A stretch of DNA of 64,000 nt, from the NCBI GenBank assembly GCA_037043455.1, contig JAWPHD010000294.1, positions 452,501 through 516,500 of the forward strand, given 5' to 3'. How positions within the stretch are numbered: the stretch's first letter is position 1; each line of letters opens with the position of its first letter. Position numbers and translations under genes: made by a program. The notes beneath the pieces are model-generated. The model had not been told where the DNA came from and did not search any database. It saw only the letters and a list, made by a program, of their open reading frames with translations. Of this stretch, positions 22,558-34,779 are shown one piece after another. Source of the DNA: Cyrtodaria siliqua. Taxonomy: Eukaryota; Mollusca; Bivalvia; Adapedonta; Hiatellidae.

Positions 22558-24268
22558 TCAAATATACAGTTAATGATTTCCTGCACTACATTTCCTCGCT
22601 TAAATACCCGATTTCGACATGAGCTGGTGAACATGATGTTACAAATAAGGACACGCATACAAAGAAGAAATCAATTGATATAGAGACTGTGTAGCTTTAA
22701 ATGACAATGCAGTCAAAGTTACCAGAAGTTCAATTAGCATATATATTAGGAGCTCCTACTTTCTAATAACCATTGGGAAATTTAATTGGATTTAATGACG
22801 AGCCAATTAGTAACTAGGAACACGGAATACACTATATAAGGATTAGTCAAAATATTTTAATTAGGAAATATGAATAGGACCTATGAGGATCAGTCAACAT
22901 ATTTTAATTAGGAACTAGTCAATAGAAATTGCTTAGGAACTTAGAACTGCTTAGGAACTAGTTAACTTCACGCTCATGAAATTGACACAGTCTTAATCTA
23001 ATTTAATTTAGGAACAGGTTCCTACGTTCGTCTTTTGTCGAACACTCATTGAATCTTCCTTATTAAACCTAGGGTAATCATCGACAAAGTCGTCTGAAAC
23101 TTAATGTTAGCTTCTTGCACACATATTGAAACGTAAACAACGTGTAATAGAGACAAATATATTGCGTCTATAAAACAACAAAATCTTCCTTGATTATACC
23201 ATGGCAATTATTAGGGATTATCTGCAAAAAATATTCAAGAATTAATGAAGGATGAGGTTAGCACGACGACGCATTTTGCCCGAAAGAAATAATAATGAAT
23301 AGAAATCTTTATCATTGGGAAACCGAAAGGACTTCTTGGTGTCTATCCGACTTCGTGTTTACCATAGATTTTATCGATAACTTTATACAGGTCACGCTTT
23401 AACCTGCGAAGAGCGCTGTAGTCAATTATTTATGAATACATGTAGCCTGTATATATTTGAAATTCTGAGCCATCTGATTGGTTTAAAAAGTAGTATAAAC
23501 ACTAAAAATCAATTAAGACGATACAAACTGTTCACGGAAATAGTAAAGCATACATGTTTGCTAACGGGAAAAGCATTCTTGCATATTAGATAAGGATATC
23601 CGCGTTTCGAAGATGTGCTGGATATCTCGATAAATAGACCCGGTGTCGATAAAAGTAGTTACAGGTCAGATGCCACTAATGCATTTCCCATAGGCCTACA
23701 TTAAAGCCTTTTGGCCTTCAACCCTTATTTTAAATCACACTGGCTAAAATAAACTAACTTTTCTTATAGAACTATCTTAGATACACTCATAAATGATCAG
23801 CAAACTGGGGATAATGTAATGCTTCCAAGTTCACTGTAGGGAGGCACCCCCAGAATGACAGTCAGTTAATTGTACTTTTTTGTTAATACACTCTTAGTAC
23901 ATTTTTATCAATAAAAATGCAAATTTCAATCAAAATATCCTAAATGAACATGTTTTAGGATGGAAATATATTATTTTTATGTTTTATGAGGATTTGTTAT
24001 GATTTGGGTAATTTAATTCAATATGAATATACCTTACAATCTGACTATATGTCCTAATAGTGGTATCTGACCTACACCTCATGCTGGAATTTCCGATCTT
24101 CACCGAATATCCATGAAAAAAGTGACGTCACTATGACTATGTTTATTTATGATGTTGCGTGTACATGTTTATTATTAATTTTGTTATTCACGGTTATTTA
24201 ACAATAACATGTAGATGTTTCTGAATAATTCTGGAAAGATGTCTTTGTGTGAAAAGAATATTTGTTTT

Positions 24269-24271
<3 letters not shown>

Positions 24272-24309
<38 letters not shown>
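24272..24309. repeat. CA microsatellite, 19 units (copy B)
   Basis: Longer allele of the 7780-7807 tract. Confidence 0.95.
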
Positions 24310-24312
<3 letters not shown>

Positions 24313-24869
24313 CAAACACTGCTCCAAAAATAAATGCCGTCTGAAACATCCACCGTTAATTTAAGATTATTTTGTAAGGGTATTGTAATTATTGACAAAA
24401 TTACTTCCTTTGCAGGTTTTTATATTTTATCATGGAACTAACAGCCTGGAATTATACCAGCATATCCAGCGAAATACATCATTTCACAATTACATACCAA
24501 TTAAATAAAACAACTCACACCAGGCAATGGCCTCTATGTAATTGCTCTGTATAGACAGGCAAATAACTCTAATTATGGATAGTATAAACTATCAACAATA
24601 ATTTTGCTCTTGGAGAGGCAGAACCTACTCCGCTGACAGCTGTGACAAAAACGATGATTAGAGCGGGATTTTAGGCGGGAAACTAATTAAAGAACAAGGG
24701 AGTTCAACGTGCATGCATCTACCAAACTGGTTAGATAACCTATGCATATCACACCACATCCATACAGATACTATAAATATACATACACTCAGTCAATCTC
24801 TCCCAGAGTCCATTACATTGACAGAGATGTATGTGTATGCAAGGAACGGCAACTCTGGGTAGAGATTGA

Positions 24870-25195
24870 CACTCAGTGAACAGTGGGTCGCTTATATCCA
24901 CAGTGAAAGCTTTGAGTCTCTTTGAGCAGTGATACGAATTGTGATGCACATGTAAAGCAGTGATTCTCTTGATGCACATTTAGAGCAGTGGGTCACTTTG
25001 ACCAGGGCACTATTCAATTTTCACCGCAGCTTAAAACTTTGATGCACATTATGAGCAATGGGTCGCTTATATCCACATTATGAGCAATGGGTCGCTTATA
25101 TCTACATTGTGAGTAGTAGGTCGCCTTGATGCACATTTAAAGCAATGGGTCGCTGTGATGCATAGTGTGAGCAATGAGTCGCTTTGAATCTCATA
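24870..25195 (+). repeat. 29-bp tandem array, degenerate
   Basis: The core 'gagcaatgggtcgctt' recurs with 29-bp spacing in the right half (25053, 25082, 25111, 25140, 25169). It becomes looser to the left, where 'gagcagtgggtc' is still visible near 24880 and 24985. Confidence 0.85.
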
Positions 25196-25199
25196 TGCA

Positions 25200-25920
25200 T
25201 ATGACCAAATGTTTATATGTATTACTTGGATAAACCCAAAGGTCAATCATTTTGATTGGAAGCGGCATCACATTGTCACGAAACACTGACTAACGATATT
25301 CACTGTGCACGCACATATTAAACGACATTTACGCATTAACAAGGAGGAGGAAAGGTTAACAGCAACTATTGTTTAATGAAACTCTCTAAAGTCTAATTCA
25401 GTTTTCAAAAAGCCAATCATACTTCTAACAGTAGTGCACATCGGGTGTCGATTTTTCCTGAAATGAGACAGATCAAAATAGCGACTCAATATATTATTTT
25501 TTATGTATACGACATACGTATGAAGATTTAAAACTAATTTAAATACGTTAAATTTATTTGCCACTGTAACATAATGTGTGGGTATTGTTTATAACACATA
25601 CATTTAGTCGACAGTTTATCACAAGTAAATGTGCCAGTATTTACTGTCTGAAGATTATATACTCAACTATTGGACGACTGTGTGGTAAGGTTTTACCCTC
25701 GATTTTTCTTCTTTTTTTTTTACGTTTTGAAGAGCTTAATATTTTATATTATTCTTAATAATGTTCACATTCTTAATAATGTTCACAGACTGAATCAATG
25801 CAATGGTTTATATATGTTCCTCTGTCAACGTATGTTTCAATATAATTCACATATTACAGTGCTTAAACATGCACGTAACATAATATAAGCAGCTCTCCAC
25901 CAAAGAAAATAGAATACTCA
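25200..25920. other. AT-rich sequence, no feature seen
   Basis: Short frames on both strands are low complexity. No repeat of note apart from a duplicated 'ttcttaataatgttcaca' near 25750-25790. Confidence 0.5.
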
Positions 25921-25921
25921 C

Positions 25922-26035
25922 TCATTTCCCTTTCCAGAAGAGCTCCAGCTCATGTAGCAGAGCATTGTGTGCCCCAGGACTGGCTTCTGTGCTTGTGGTC
26001 CATGCACTGACCAACTGGCGACGGTTTTCTACCAC
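25922..26035 (-). CDS. Candidate short exon, unidentified
   Basis: This 114-nt island is much more GC-rich than its surroundings. On the minus strand it is open for 37 residues, including RRQLVSAWTTSTEASPGAHN and LLHELELFWKGK, which reads like protein. It is preceded by a pyrimidine-rich stretch and AAG (possible acceptor) and followed directly by GTGAGT (possible donor), but the frame meets TGA just before that donor. The plus strand is also open, behind a good acceptor-like 'ttccctttccag', ending at TAG near 26057. Direction is therefore uncertain. I do not recognise the product. Confidence 0.25.
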   Translation of the reverse strand: MVENRRQLVSAWTTSTEASPGAHNALLHELELFWKGK

Positions 26036-26059
26036 TTATGACAAACGAAAACGATAGTA

Positions 26060-27230
26060 AAATAAAATAAATAACAACGTCACTCCTACAATAAACTAAT
26101 CAAATCGTGTAAGACAGATGATACAATTAAGGAAATAAACGTAATCCCGCTTCCAAAACCCGCATCTAAAACTTTTTATAGTAATTCCAAATCATTAATT
26201 CTCCACGGATAGTGTAAATTCAATTCAAATAAAGTTTGCTTCGATCACACAACAAGAATTTATAAGAACCTTAAAGCAACATTTGAATTAATATCGATGA
26301 ATATACAACACAAAATGGCCGAGTCGTCTAGTTTTTCAGACCAAACATTTCATTAAGAATAATTACATTGTACGGATCTTGGGGCCTACTTAGTGCATAC
26401 GCATTGCATATGGAACTAAAATACGAAACTAATAAACAGTCTATTAAATTATTTTTAGAATTATTTTATTATTAGAATTTTGAGCTTCAGGATTTCAAGA
26501 ACCTCATTACTCAGTGTCAAGTAAAACCTCAACGAGTTTTGAGAATGCAATGAGTTTTAAATTAACTGGTTTCATTGGTCCAGTTTTTATCACTGAACCA
26601 ATCAGAATGCTTCATTCATATTTTCATTTGGTTGTTTTTATCATGACTTACTTTCTGGTATTATGACATTACATTCTGGTATTATGACAGCACGTGGTCA
26701 TGCCATTATGATGCAACTCAGTGTGTTATGAGAACTGACTGAGCATTTAAATAGCTGTGAGAAACAAATTAAGTTTGTATTTCTCAATGAGTAATGAGTT
26801 TCTTGAAACCGAGTATCATGAAATTATAAATATAGAATAATTCTAAAATGATTTAATAGACTGTTTACGATGATTTTTTCGGATTTGACTGACACTCACA
26901 ATGTCTCCAAATCACCTCCCATCCCTTTAAGCTACGAGTACAGTATGGCCGCTGTTTTCAATAAAGAACAAGAATAACTGCGTTTCAACCATAAAACAAT
27001 CCATAAAACATTTTAACAATTTTAAATATGGTTTCAACTTGCAAGATAATTTAAATATATTTCCCAATGAAACACCATCATACGTTTTATTTATTACTGT
27101 TACGAGTCTTAAATCTGGCTCCAAAATAAGCGTCCCAATATTTCACAAACATGTCACACCCTCGAAGATAATAGTAGTCATTATTGTTCATTACAGTTGT
27201 TAGAGAATACAAGAAATCCGCAGATTCAAA
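26060..27230. other. AT-rich sequence, no supported gene
   Basis: Contains a local duplication of 'cttactttctggtattatgac'-like text near 26645-26690. The minus frame 26927-27124 has no family signature. Confidence 0.5.
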
Positions 27231-28168
27231 TGTCTCGCCTAACGGGGGCGCCGCGGGGACTTAAATGATGCTTTTAAATGAAAGTTTGTAAACATTTTAA
27301 TAACTAAAAACAATGGAGTTTACTGTTTGCTAAGATGACATTTAAGTGCATTTGTTTAACCAGACCTCAGTCTGAGAGTGTCTCGCCCACCGCGGCAAGC
27401 CTCATATGAAATATTTTATTAAATTTGTGGTTAAATGATGTCCACCAAAGACAGCACATCATATGCCCAAGTACAAAACAAATAAAAGCGAAGTAATCAT
27501 AAGAAGTTAAGTTACTGATGTTAAGTAGTTTAACCAGGGTGTAGTTTTGGGAAACAATGCAAAATATGACATTGACCTGGGTATATTTTGTCATTCAGTG
27601 ATGTCCGCGAATGCCAACAATACATATGATCAAGTATCAAACAAAGAAATTAAAGTTATCTGAAAAAGTTAACTGAGGTTAACTTACCTAACCAAACTGA
27701 TGTTTAGGGTAAATACCGCAAAACGTGACATTGACCTTGGTATTTTTTGTCGTTTAAAGTTAGGCAACCACATATAGTTAACTGAGGTTAAGTTACCTAA
27801 CCAAGGTTAAGTTTGGGAAAAATAAACAAAATATGACCGTGACCTTGGTAATTTTTGTCGTTTAGTGATGTCCACCAATGCCAACAATGCATACGACCAA
27901 GTATAAAACAAAGAAAATGAGGCAATTACATACAGTTAACTGAGGTTAAGTTACCTAACCAAGGTTAAGTTTAGGGAATATAACTAAAATATGACCTTGA
28001 CCTTAGTAATTCGAGGCATTACGTGATGTCCCTTGACCCAGCAAAGCATCTGACAAAGTTTCAGCAAAACTCAAGCAGCGGTTGTTGAGATATAGTTGAT
28101 TTAAAATGTGGCCGCCGCCGCCGGAAAAGTGACTGCTATGTCTCGCTACCCACTATGTGGGCGAGACA
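27231..28168. mobile_element. Repeat element bounded by TGTCTCGCC / GGCGAGACA
   Basis: The left end TGTCTCGCC (27231; another at 27379) and the right end GGCGAGACA (28160-28168) form short inverted termini. The right end is itself a hairpin, TGTCTCGC ... GTGGGCGAGACA (28139-28168), preceded by 'gccgccgccggaaaag'. Inside, a block around 'gttaactgaggttaagtt' recurs near 27669, 27778 and 27935, alternating with 'tgaccttgaccttggtaa' text. No coding capacity. The terminal hairpin recalls Helitrons, but I could not find the matching termini, so the class is open. Confidence 0.5.
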
Positions 28169-28171
28169 AAA

Positions 28172-28649
28172 ACAAAATGCCATTCTATAAAAAGCAATAA
28201 TAATCAAAAAAAAGAAAAAAAAAGGAAATCATCAGCTCCAAAAAGTAGGTCAAGGTCATAGATGAAATCCATGCTTCCAAAAAGATGCACTACCCAAGAA
28301 ACAACTATGTCAAAATAGAATGTTTTGTCTTCCAAAGATTAAGCTATAAACTAGGTTTAAAGCATCTAGTGCATAATTATAGCTCATGAGAAAGTGATGT
28401 AAATGTAACAATCAAAGTTATCTGCCCTTTGCTTGGAGGGTCAAGGTCACTTTCACCACATTTACTGAGTCATGTTGCGATGTACCACCCAAGATACAAC
28501 TATAAGCAAAGTTTGAAATGTCTAGCGCATACAGTGTGTGAGAAAATGACCTAAACGCAAAACTTGAATGTTAACGCCTTCACCTTCGCCGCCTTCGCCG
28601 CCGGAAAAGCAACACCAATGTCTCTTTTTTTCTTTGAAAAGGCGAGACA
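28172..28649. mobile_element. Second member of the GGCGAGACA-ended repeat family
   Basis: Ends at 28619-28649 in a similar hairpin (tgtctc ... ggcgagaca) and is preceded by 'cgccgccggaaaagc', matching the end of the neighbouring copy. The interior differs ('ggtcaaggtcact' and 'atgtctagcgcatac' motifs), so the two share mostly their 3' ends. Confidence 0.45.
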
Positions 28650-28961
28650 AAAATGGCAACTACAACCATGCATAAGCAATTTCCACGAGGAACATAAACA
28701 GTGTTCTTCGAACTATGTGGTACAATTTGTAGTGTTTATCTATGACACACTTCACAGGCCGAACAATGCTCCATATCACGTGATATTTCTACCACACCGC
28801 CCAGAGAGATTTGTTTGAACGGTGTTTTGCGTTATTTTTAGCACATTTTAGGCCACATATACCGTCGATTGTGGCAGAGGCTGACCACCTCATTTTTCCT
28901 GGGTAGAACCAGTACTGTATACCTCCCACCATCCGTAAAAATCGTCACTTTCTTACAAGCT

Positions 28962-29050
28962 GAGCTCCCAGGTGGGATTCGAACCCGTAGCGGTGAGAGG
29001 CGAGAAGGTTTACAACGCAATGTCGTTAACCCCTTGACCACGGAGACCCC
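28962..29050 (-). repeat. tRNA-derived SINE head with long variable arm
   Basis: On the minus strand: A box 'gtggtcaaggggttaacgac', a variable-arm-like GC stretch, and B box 'gggttcgaatccc'. This resembles a Ser/Leu-class tRNA origin. The acceptor stem does not close as a normal tRNA. Confidence 0.55.
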
Positions 29051-29344
29051 ATCTGCCCAGACAGAACATTGCTTCACATTATACGTGCTATGTAAGGTAT
29101 GGTTTACAGTAGATTTGCTATCCATGACACACTTACAAATCAGATGACGCTGTAAAAAGTCGACCATATCCATACGTCGCGGAATTTCCTCATCAGATAT
29201 CTTAGATTCTGAAATGAAAAAGTATATATATTTCCTGTCAATTTTTAAATAGTTTAAAACAAACTATAATCATACCGTTTACACGCTTAATACTACTAAT
29301 GTAGTTTTAGCATGATTGCCAATACCAACTCAATACAATGTTTG

Positions 29345-30668
29345 ATTCTTTTCACAAACAACGAGATAACGTTTGGGCAAATACTGCCAAATCCTTCACA
29401 GACAACGAGTAAAGTATGGACAAACAGTGATAAAATCCTTCATACGCAATGGTATAAAGTATGGGCAAGCACTGCCAAATCCTTCACAAACAACGAGATA
29501 AAGTATGGGCAAATACTGCCAAATTCCTTCTCAAACAACGAAATAAAGTATGGACAAGCACTGCCAAATCCTTCACAAACAACGAGATAAAGTATGGGCA
29601 AATACTGACAAATTCCGCCACAAATAACGAGATAAAAGTATTTTCAACACTGCAAAAATTATCACAAACTACGAGATAAAGTATTTCCAACACTGCGAAA
29701 ATCCTTCACAAACAACGAGATAAAGTATGGTCAAACACTGCCAAAATCCTTCTCAAACAACGAGATAAAGTATGGACAAGCACTGCCAAATCCTTCACAA
29801 ACTACGAGATAAAGTATATCCAACACTGCGAAAATCCTTCACAAACAACGAGATAAAGTATGGTCAAACACTGCCAAATTCCTTCACAAACGAAATAAAG
29901 TACGCACGAGATAAAGTATGGACAAACACTGCCAAACCCCTCCACAAACAACTAAATAAAGTATTTCCAACACTGCGAACATTATCGATAAAGTACGGGC
30001 AAATACTGCCAGAAGCCTTCACAAACAACGAGAAAAAGTATGGACAAACACTGCTAAAATTCTTCACAAACAACGAGATAAAGTATGGGCAAATACTGCC
30101 AAAAGCCTTCACAAACAACGAGAAAAAGTATGGACCAGCATTGCCAAAATTCTTCACAAACAACAAGATAAAGTATGGGCAAATACTGCCAAAAGCCTTC
30201 ACAAACAACGAGAAAAAGTATGGACAAACACTGCTAAAATCCTTCACAAACAACGAGATAAAGTATGGGCAAATACTGCCAAAAGCCTTCACAAACAACG
30301 AGAAAAAGTATGGACAAACATTTCCAAAATTCTTCACAAACAACAAGATAAAGTATGGGCAAATACTGCCAAAAGCCTTCACAAACAACGAGAAAAAGTA
30401 TGGACAAACACTGCTAAAATCCTTCACAAACAACGAGATAAAGTATGGGCAAATACTGCCAAAAGCCTTCACAAACAACGAGAAAAAGTATGGACAAACA
30501 CTGCTAAAATCCTTCACAAACAACAAGATAAAGTATGGGCAAATACTGCCAAAATCCTTCACAAACAACGAGAAAAGTATGGGCAGACACTGCCAAATTC
30601 CTCCACAAACAATGGGATAAAGTATTTCCAACACTCCCAAAATCCTTCACAAACAACGAGCTAAAGTA
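29345..30668 (+). repeat. 45-bp minisatellite with 180-bp higher-order repeat
   Basis: About 29 units of the type 'cttcacaaacaacgagataa' plus 'agtatgggcaaatactgcca'. Right of about 30000 the units alternate (gagataaagtatgggc versus gagaaaaagtatggac), and blocks starting at 30001, 30181 and 30361 are nearly identical, a 180-bp higher-order period. Because 45 is a multiple of 3, long open frames result on both strands (29772-30620 plus, 29864-30640 minus, 15-residue repeats). The two-strand openness and frame breaks on the left argue against a protein. Confidence 0.93.
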
Positions 30669-30669
30669 G

Positions 30670-31160
30670 ATTTTTTTATTTTTTTTTTATTTTTCTGTGG
30701 TCAAAAACAAACAAACTCCATTACCACTCACAACAATTCCCACGTGTTTCGTTTCTGGAATCTACCGTGGCTTTAATTGTGTTGTGACAGTTCTAACTTT
30801 ATTTTACCATGTTAATATATATCTAAGATATCTTTCTTTGGTTAATTGTTACACATCGCTCTTAACAAACTGTGATTTATGTAAATTGCAATATCCTTAA
30901 AAATAATTAACGATAGGAAAAGAGCTGTGGTTTAAATATATAATCGGGGTTAAGCACTCCCAAGAGACTTTTCTGTCATTTACCTTTCGAAAGCGGCTGG
31001 TTTCTGATTTATGTCTTGTCTCATTTATTTTTGTTGATTTATGATGTTGTTGGGATAAAGCTTTTTATACACGACATACCTATTATGTCTCAGCCTTTAC
31101 ATTTTGTTAAAATATTGAAAGAAATTATTATTTTATTTCCAATGTCATCAAGCATAAAAT
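30670..31160. other. Spacer between arrays, no gene seen
   Basis: Begins with a T-rich tract at 30668-30695. The rest is AT-rich with no signal. Confidence 0.5.
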
Positions 31161-31174
31161 TTTCGTGGTTTAAC

Positions 31175-33058
31175 TATTTGCCACGAACACCCATGTTATT
31201 ACGGTTCGAGGTTTCACTATGTACCAAGAACATCAATGTTATTACGGATCGTGGTTTAACTATGTACCACGAAAACCCATGTTTTATTACGGTTTGGGGC
31301 TTCACTAGGTACCATGAACATCCATGTTTTATTACGGTTCGTGGGTTCACTATGTACCACGGACACACATGATTTATTACGATTCGTGGTTTCTCTAAGT
31401 ACCACGAACATTCATGTTATTACGGATCGTGGTTTAACTATGTACCACGAACATCCATGCTATTAATGTTCGTGGGACAGCCATGTTTTATTACGATTCA
31501 TGGTTTCATTATGTACAACGAACACCAATGTTATTACGGTTCGTGGTTTAACTATGGAGCACGAACACCCATGTTTTATTAAAGTTCGTGGCTTCACCAT
31601 GTACCACGAACATCCATGTTTTATTACGGTTTGTGGTTTCACTATGTTCCACGAACATCAATGTTATTACGGTTCATGGTTTAACTATCAAAGATATTAC
31701 GGTTCATGGTTTAACTATGTACCACGAACCCCCATGTTTTTTTATTACGGTTCGTGGAATCACCATGTACCACGGACACTTATGTTTTATTACGGTTTAT
31801 GGCTTCACGATGTACCACGGACATCCCAAGTTTTATTACGATTCGAGGCTTCACTATGTACCAGGGACAGCCATGTTTTATTACGATTCATGATTTCACT
31901 ATGTACAACGAACATCAATGTTATTAGGGTTCGTGGTTTAACTATGTACCACGAACACCAATGTTATGTTACGGTTCGTGGCTTCACCATGTACCACGAA
32001 CACCCATGTTTTATAACGGTTCTTGGTTTCACCATGTACCACGAAAACCCATGTTTTATTACGGTTTGTGGCTGCACCATTTACCACGAACACCCATGTT
32101 TTATTACGGTTCGTGGAATCACCATGTACCACGGACACCCATGTTTTATTACGGTTCGTGGCTTCACCATGTACCACGGACATCTATGTTTTATTACGGT
32201 TCGTGGCTTCACTATGTCCCACGGACAATCATGATTTATTACGATTCGTGGTTTCACTATGTACCATGAACATCATTTTTATTACGGTTCGTGGTTTAAC
32301 TATGTACCTCAAACATCAGTGTTATTACTGTTCGTGGTTTAACTATGTACCACGAACACCTATATGTTATTACGGTTCTTTGCTTCACCATGTACCACGA
32401 AAACCCATGCTTTATTACGGTTCGTGGCTTCACCATGTACCACGGAAACCCATGTTTTATTACGGTTCGTGGCTTCGCCATGTACCACGGACACCCATGT
32501 TTTATTACGGTTCGTGGCTTCACTATGTACCACGGACATCTATGTTTTATTACGGTTCGTGGCCATGTTTTATTATGGTTTAACTATGTACCACGAACAC
32601 CTATATGTTATTACGGTTCTTGGCTTCACCATGTACCACGAACACCCATGCTTTATTACGGTTCGTGGCTTCACTATGTACCACGAACACCCATGTTCTA
32701 TTACAGTTCTTAACTACACCATGTACCACGAACACCCATGTTTTATTACGGTTCGCGGTTTCACTATGTATCACGAAATCCATATTATTACGGTTCGTGG
32801 CTTCAAGATGTACGACGAGCACCCATGTTTTATTACGGATCGTGGCTCTACCATGTACCACGGATATCCATGTTTTAATACGGTTCGTGGTTTCACCATG
32901 TACAACGGACATCCATGTTTTATTACGGTTTGTGGTTTTACCATATACCACGGACATCCACGTTTTATTACGGTTCGTGTCTCCACCATGTACCACAGAC
33001 ATCCATGTTTTTATTACGGTTCGTGGTTTCACCGTGTACCACTGACATCCATGTTTTA
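31175..33058 (+). repeat. 45-bp hairpin minisatellite, about 42 units
   Basis: The unit contains 'attacggttcgtgg', a 12-nt spacer including 'caccatgta', 'ccacgaacaccc' and 'atgtttt'. TTCGTGG and CCACGAA in each unit are perfect complements 12 nt apart, so each unit can form a hairpin. Many units have CCACGGA instead, which breaks one pair. The overlapping open frames on both strands (for example 31500-32234 and 32364-33059 plus) follow from the 45-bp period. Confidence 0.94.
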
Positions 33059-33360
33059 GAAAACTGTTAACATACAATACTAAACGGTATGCAACATTAC
33101 ATATATAAACTAGTGATAAAAAGGACCCATCTAGGAAATAACAACATATCATAGTACTTCACTTGTATACGTTTTGAATTTGGTGGTAAACAACGGATGG
33201 TAGGCATGTATTTCTATAAGTAATATTTATTTACAAGTCGGTACAATAACAAAATATAATAAGTTCTAATGAGTTAAACCCGATTAATCAATGAATATGA
33301 TTGTACATAACAACAGCACACTGCATACCAGACTTTTAAAACAAAAGTAACGTTAAATCA

Positions 33361-33868
33361 TGAATAACGAATCTCGAGTGTTTTGTTTTTCGATATCCAA
33401 AACATATTCGTTGAATAACGAATCTCGAGTTTTTTGTCTTTCGATATTCTAAATTGTTTTGTTGAATAACGAATCTGGAGATTTTTGTTTTTCGATATTC
33501 TAATTTGTTTGGGTGAATAACGAATCTCGATTTTTTTTTGTTTTTCGATATTCAAAACTTATTTGTTGATTAATGAATATCGAGTTTTATGTTTTTCGAT
33601 ATTCAAAACATATTTGTTGAATAACGAATCTCCATTTTTTTTGTTTTGCGATATTCAAAACTTATTTGTTGAATAACGAATCTCGATTTTTTTGTTTTAC
33701 GATATTCCAAACTTATGTGTTGAATAACGAATCTCGATTTTTTTGTTTTTCGTTATTCAACTTTTTTTTGTTGAATAACGAATCTCGAGTTTTTTGTTTT
33801 TCGATATCCATTTTTTTTTGTTGAATAACGAATCTGGAATTTGTTGTTTGTCGCTATTCAATTCGAAT
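33361..33868 (+). repeat. 51-bp minisatellite, about 10 units
   Basis: 'tgaataacgaatct' recurs at 33361, 33412, 33463 and 33514 and onward at 51-bp steps. Each unit ends in a T-rich stretch and 'cgatattcaaaac'. The ends of adjacent units (cgatattca, tgaataacg) are partly complementary. Confidence 0.92.
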
Positions 33869-34274
33869 ATCATGCTAACTTCTGGCCGCTCTTTTTAAAA
33901 TGCTAATTGTATCCATGGATTTATATGTACACTGGATTTGAAACTCCCTATACGCCCCTTGTTAATTCCCGATTTATCCGCCGAATGGTCAATAAGCTGG
34001 TTTCCTGATTATTCTGCGGTAAACAACAGGGTACCTGCCAGGGTAACAGGTGCGCGGTGGCCATTTTTGACGCGATCGATTATGCTGAAATGAGTTGATG
34101 TTGACATAAACCTGAATTATTAACATACTACTTCACGATCTATTTCAAATAACGAGCTAAGTTATTTAAATCTGATGTATTGCTTTTAATTTATTGAAAG
34201 AAATTATGGAATTCATACTATAATTTGGGTTTTAGCGGCGAAAATACGCTCGATAGCCGTGTTGATTTTCTTTT

Positions 34275-34657
34275 TTCTACAGTTTTCGCCATTTGCGGCT
34301 TGAAATCGAGAGTGTACATTTTTGAAAATTTAACTTCTCTTTCATTTACGTTACGATATTTAAAGTAATTATTCTTTCGTAATGTCATTATTGTATAGAG
34401 CTGCTTGCCTGTCTTGGATTTCTGTATAGCCTTTGTTCTGTTCGCAAATTACGCAGTTGAATTTGGTTGAAATTTTCTAGTTTTCGCCATTTGCGGCTTG
34501 AAATCGAGAACGTACATTTTTTGAAAATTTAACATCTCTTTCATTTACGTTACGATATTCAAAGTAATTTTTCCTTCGTAATGCCATTATTGTGTAGAGC
34601 TGCTTGCCTGTCTTGGATTTCTGTATAGCCTTTGTTTTGTTCGTAAATTACGCAATA
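34275..34657 (+). repeat. Two-unit tandem duplication, ~198 bp
   Basis: 'gttttcgccatttgcggctt' occurs near 34280 and 34479, each followed by closely matching text through 'gcctttgttctgttcg'. No coding signal. Confidence 0.85.
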
Positions 34658-34779
34658 TGGAACAATAGACCACTGAATCCATCATAGTTGAATTAAACAA
34701 GGCAACTGAAGCCAAAAATCAAGTCAAATTACCTAATGAGCCAGCGAACTTATGTACTTACATGTATCATTATGCATGT

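Larger units (their letters stand above)
11330..24787 (+). repeat. Segmental duplication, copy B (5.76 kb plus a 7.7-kb insertion)
   Basis: Collinear with copy A over its full length. The LTR retrotransposon at 13764-21460 splits it. Past about 24787 the copies diverge into unrelated sequence. Divergence from A is low, about one change per several tens of bases by eye. This could be a true tandem duplication or two haplotypes joined in assembly. Confidence 0.93.

Noticed and set aside
29772..30620. 282-residue repeat protein
   Set aside because: Open on both strands because the 45-bp unit is a multiple of three. No start context, no non-repeat domain.
32364..33059. 231-residue His/Cys-rich repeat protein
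   Set aside because: Product of the 45-bp array. Overlapping frames in other phases and on the other strand are equally open.
29345..33868. CRISPR-like array
   Set aside because: Units are contiguous tandem repeats without unique spacers, in a eukaryotic context.
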